64,000 bases of DNA from Novosphingobium sp. ERN07. GTDB taxonomy: Bacteria > Pseudomonadota > Alphaproteobacteria > Sphingomonadales > Sphingomonadaceae. The notes beneath the pieces were generated by a model that saw nothing but the letters and a program-made list of their open reading frames with translations, was not told where the DNA came from and did not search any database. Below are positions 62,741-64,000 of the stretch, in pieces. The stretch is from contig NZ_JABAID010000006.1 in assembly GCF_012641335.1 (NCBI RefSeq), forward strand, positions 124,001-188,000, read 5' to 3'. How positions within the stretch are numbered: the first letter of the stretch is position 1; each line of letters starts with the position of its first letter. The translations under genes and the position numbers were made by a program.

Positions 62741-64000
62741 ATGCGTCGTCTCATTGTTTCCATTCTCTGCGCCACGGCGCTCGTTCCGATTTCCGCACAT
62801 TCGGCAGAAGCAGAAGCTGATGCGGAAACCGGCGCAGACGCACGCACCATAGTCGTTACCGGGGCGAAAAGCGCAGCGACCACTTCGACCAAGACCGACA
62901 CGCCTATTGTCCAGATTCCGCAGCCCATCACGGTGATTGATGATAGCGTGTTTCTGGCGCAGGGTGCGGTGAGCATTGGCGATACGCTGAACTACGTTTC
63001 AGGCGTCACGGCCAATCCCTATGGCCCCGATAGCCGCGTGGACGGCGCTTTCGTGCGCGGGATCAATGCCCTTCAGTTTCGCGACGGGATGCGCGATATC
63101 TTCAGCTATTACGCCAGCATCCGCGCCGATCCATACAATTTTGATCAGGTCGAACTGGTGCGCGGTCCCGCTTCGGTGCTGTTCGGGCAGGGCGCGCTGG
63201 GCGGCATCATGAACCTTGTGTCAAAGCGGCCTGAGTTCGAGACGCGCGGCGAAGTTTCGCTGCGCTATGGCTCCTTCGACCGCAAGGAAGCCCTGTTGGA
63301 CCTTACGGGCCCGCTGGCCGACGGTGTGGCGGCGCGCGTTGTGGCGCGGGTTCGCGATGCGAATACGCAGACGGATTACGTGCCCGACGATCGCGTGATG
63401 GTTTCACCCTCGATCACGTTCAAGCCTTCGTCCGACACGACGTTCACGCTGATCGGCCTGTATCAGGAGGACGACGGCGGTTCCACGGCGCAGTTCCTGC
63501 CGCTCGTCGGCACGATTCTGCCCAATCCCAATGGCAAGCTGGCCAACAGCCTGTTCGTGGGCAAGCCGGGCTGGGATCGATACGATGGCCGCCTGCTGCA
63601 AGGCACGGCGCTGCTGGAACATCGGTTTGACGAGAATGCCCGCATCAATCTGAAGGCACGCTATATCGACAGCGATCTGACCTATTTCACGCACTACCCC
63701 GACAATTACAGCAATCCGACCAACCCCTTCCTTGATGCCGATCAGCGGATCATGGGGCTGTATGTCGATGGCAGCATCGCGCGGATGGAGATTTTCTCTA
63801 CCGACAACAACCTGCAGCTTGATTTCAACACGGGTTCTTCCGTCCGTCACACGGTGCTGACGGGTATCGATTACGCAGCCAACTCCGTTCACAAGACCGG
63901 CGGCTTTGCCTACGAAACGTTCGATATCTACGATATCGATTATGCTGCCTTGTCAAACTACGGCGGCGGGCTTCCGACGCCGACCTACATTGCCGAAGAT
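62741..64000 (+). CDS. TonB-dependent siderophore receptor (partial, C-terminus beyond window)
   Basis: The first 420 codons of an outer-membrane receptor are visible. A signal peptide (MRRLIVSILCATALVPISAHSA, cleavage near 22) precedes a TonB-box-like TIVVTG. The plug has VQIPQPITVIDD, RGINALQFRDGMRD and FDQVELVRGPASVLFGQGALGG. The barrel starts with LVSKRPEFETRGEVSLRYGSFDR in part. The spacing of the QIPQPITVI and FGQGALGGIMNLVSKRP motifs is that of ferric-siderophore (FhuA/FpvA-like) receptors rather than BtuB. No siderophore synthesis gene is in the window, so it may use foreign siderophores. Confidence 0.92.
   Translation, partial: MRRLIVSILCATALVPISAHSAEAEADAETGADARTIVVTGAKSAATTSTKTDTPIVQIPQPITVIDDSVFLAQGAVSIGDTLNYVSGVTANPYGPDSRVDGAFVRGINALQFRDGMRDIFSYYASIRADPYNFDQVELVRGPASVLFGQGALGGIMNLVSKRPEFETRGEVSLRYGSFDRKEALLDLTGPLADGVAARVVARVRDANTQTDYVPDDRVMVSPSITFKPSSDTTFTLIGLYQEDDGGSTAQFLPLVGTILPNPNGKLANSLFVGKPGWDRYDGRLLQGTALLEHRFDENARINLKARYIDSDLTYFTHYPDNYSNPTNPFLDADQRIMGLYVDGSIARMEIFSTDNNLQLDFNTGSSVRHTVLTGIDYAANSVHKTGGFAYETFDIYDIDYAALSNYGGGLPTPTYIAED

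Noticed and set aside
1-64000. CRISPR arrays, prophage, toxin-antitoxin or restriction systems
   Set aside because: I looked for regularly spaced repeats and for phage, nuclease or antitoxin motifs and found none that hold up.

Overview
The window looks like chromosome of a sphingomonad alphaproteobacterium, most probably Novosphingobium or a close relative. The reasons are the high GC content, the alphaproteobacterial orders ffh-rpsP-rimM-trmD-rplS and rpsF-rpsR-rplI, a CckA-type cell-cycle kinase beside smpB, many TonB-dependent receptor and peptidase genes, and short inverted repeats of a kind I recall from sphingomonad intergenic DNA. I see no prophage, insertion sequence, integrase, CRISPR array or plasmid gene. 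This is mostly core chromosome with one specialised metabolic island, the cobalamin genes at 50.7-62.6 kb.

Layout. 1-1.6 kb: the first 525 codons of a GGDEF/EAL protein (minus strand). 1.9-5.5 kb: signal recognition particle and ribosome genes (ffh, rpsP, rimM, trmD, rplS) closed by a terminator. 5.6-16.1 kb: a dipeptidyl-peptidase IV-like exopeptidase, asd, a TauE/SafE permease overlapping an alpha/beta hydrolase, an ACE-like M2 peptidase, a YbjN-like protein, AMP nucleosidase and an amidohydrolase. 16.1-17.3 kb: rpsF-rpsR-rplI (minus). 17.5-20.9 kb: an acyltransferase, a DUF808 membrane protein, a PilZ protein and a GNAT acetyltransferase. 21-26.4 kb: a Mur ligase divergent from an LD-carboxypeptidase (probably murein-peptide recycling), then fabD-fabG and dnaN. 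26.5-36.2 kb: a soluble globin-coupled chemotaxis transducer, a D-aminoacylase, a ferredoxin-NADP reductase, a PHA-depolymerase-like hydrolase, a four-domain PAS-GGDEF-EAL-PilZ protein and rlmN. 36.4-46.3 kb: an outer-membrane barrel, small hypotheticals, a histidine phosphatase, greB, a lytic transglycosylase, dapA, smpB, a DUF2062 protein and cckA. 46.5-49.3 kb: a Gfo/Idh/MocA oxidoreductase, a DUF1905 protein, a frameshifted cyclophilin and tRNA-Ser(GGA).

49.4-62.6 kb: ribB, then the cobalamin island. Two cobalamin riboswitches lie back to back near 59.7 kb. The leftward one precedes nine chained genes (btuB, a DUF1636 ferredoxin-like gene, cobT, an alpha-ribazole phosphatase, cobS, cobC, cobD, cobQ, cobU). 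The rightward one precedes a small membrane protein, cobO and cobB. Together they supply outer-membrane corrinoid uptake, corrinoid adenosylation, a,c-diamidation and amidation, aminopropanol attachment and nucleotide-loop assembly. No corrin-ring gene is present here, so the set reads as salvage plus late synthesis. ribB lies next to cobU; riboflavin-derived FMNH2 is the precursor of the lower ligand DMB, so this neighbourhood may be meaningful. The window ends inside a TonB-dependent siderophore receptor gene with a possible Fur site upstream.

Limits: product names rest on motif and family recognition by eye, with no database search. Start codons were chosen from ribosome-binding sites, gene overlaps and family N-termini, and differ from the longest open frame in many genes.
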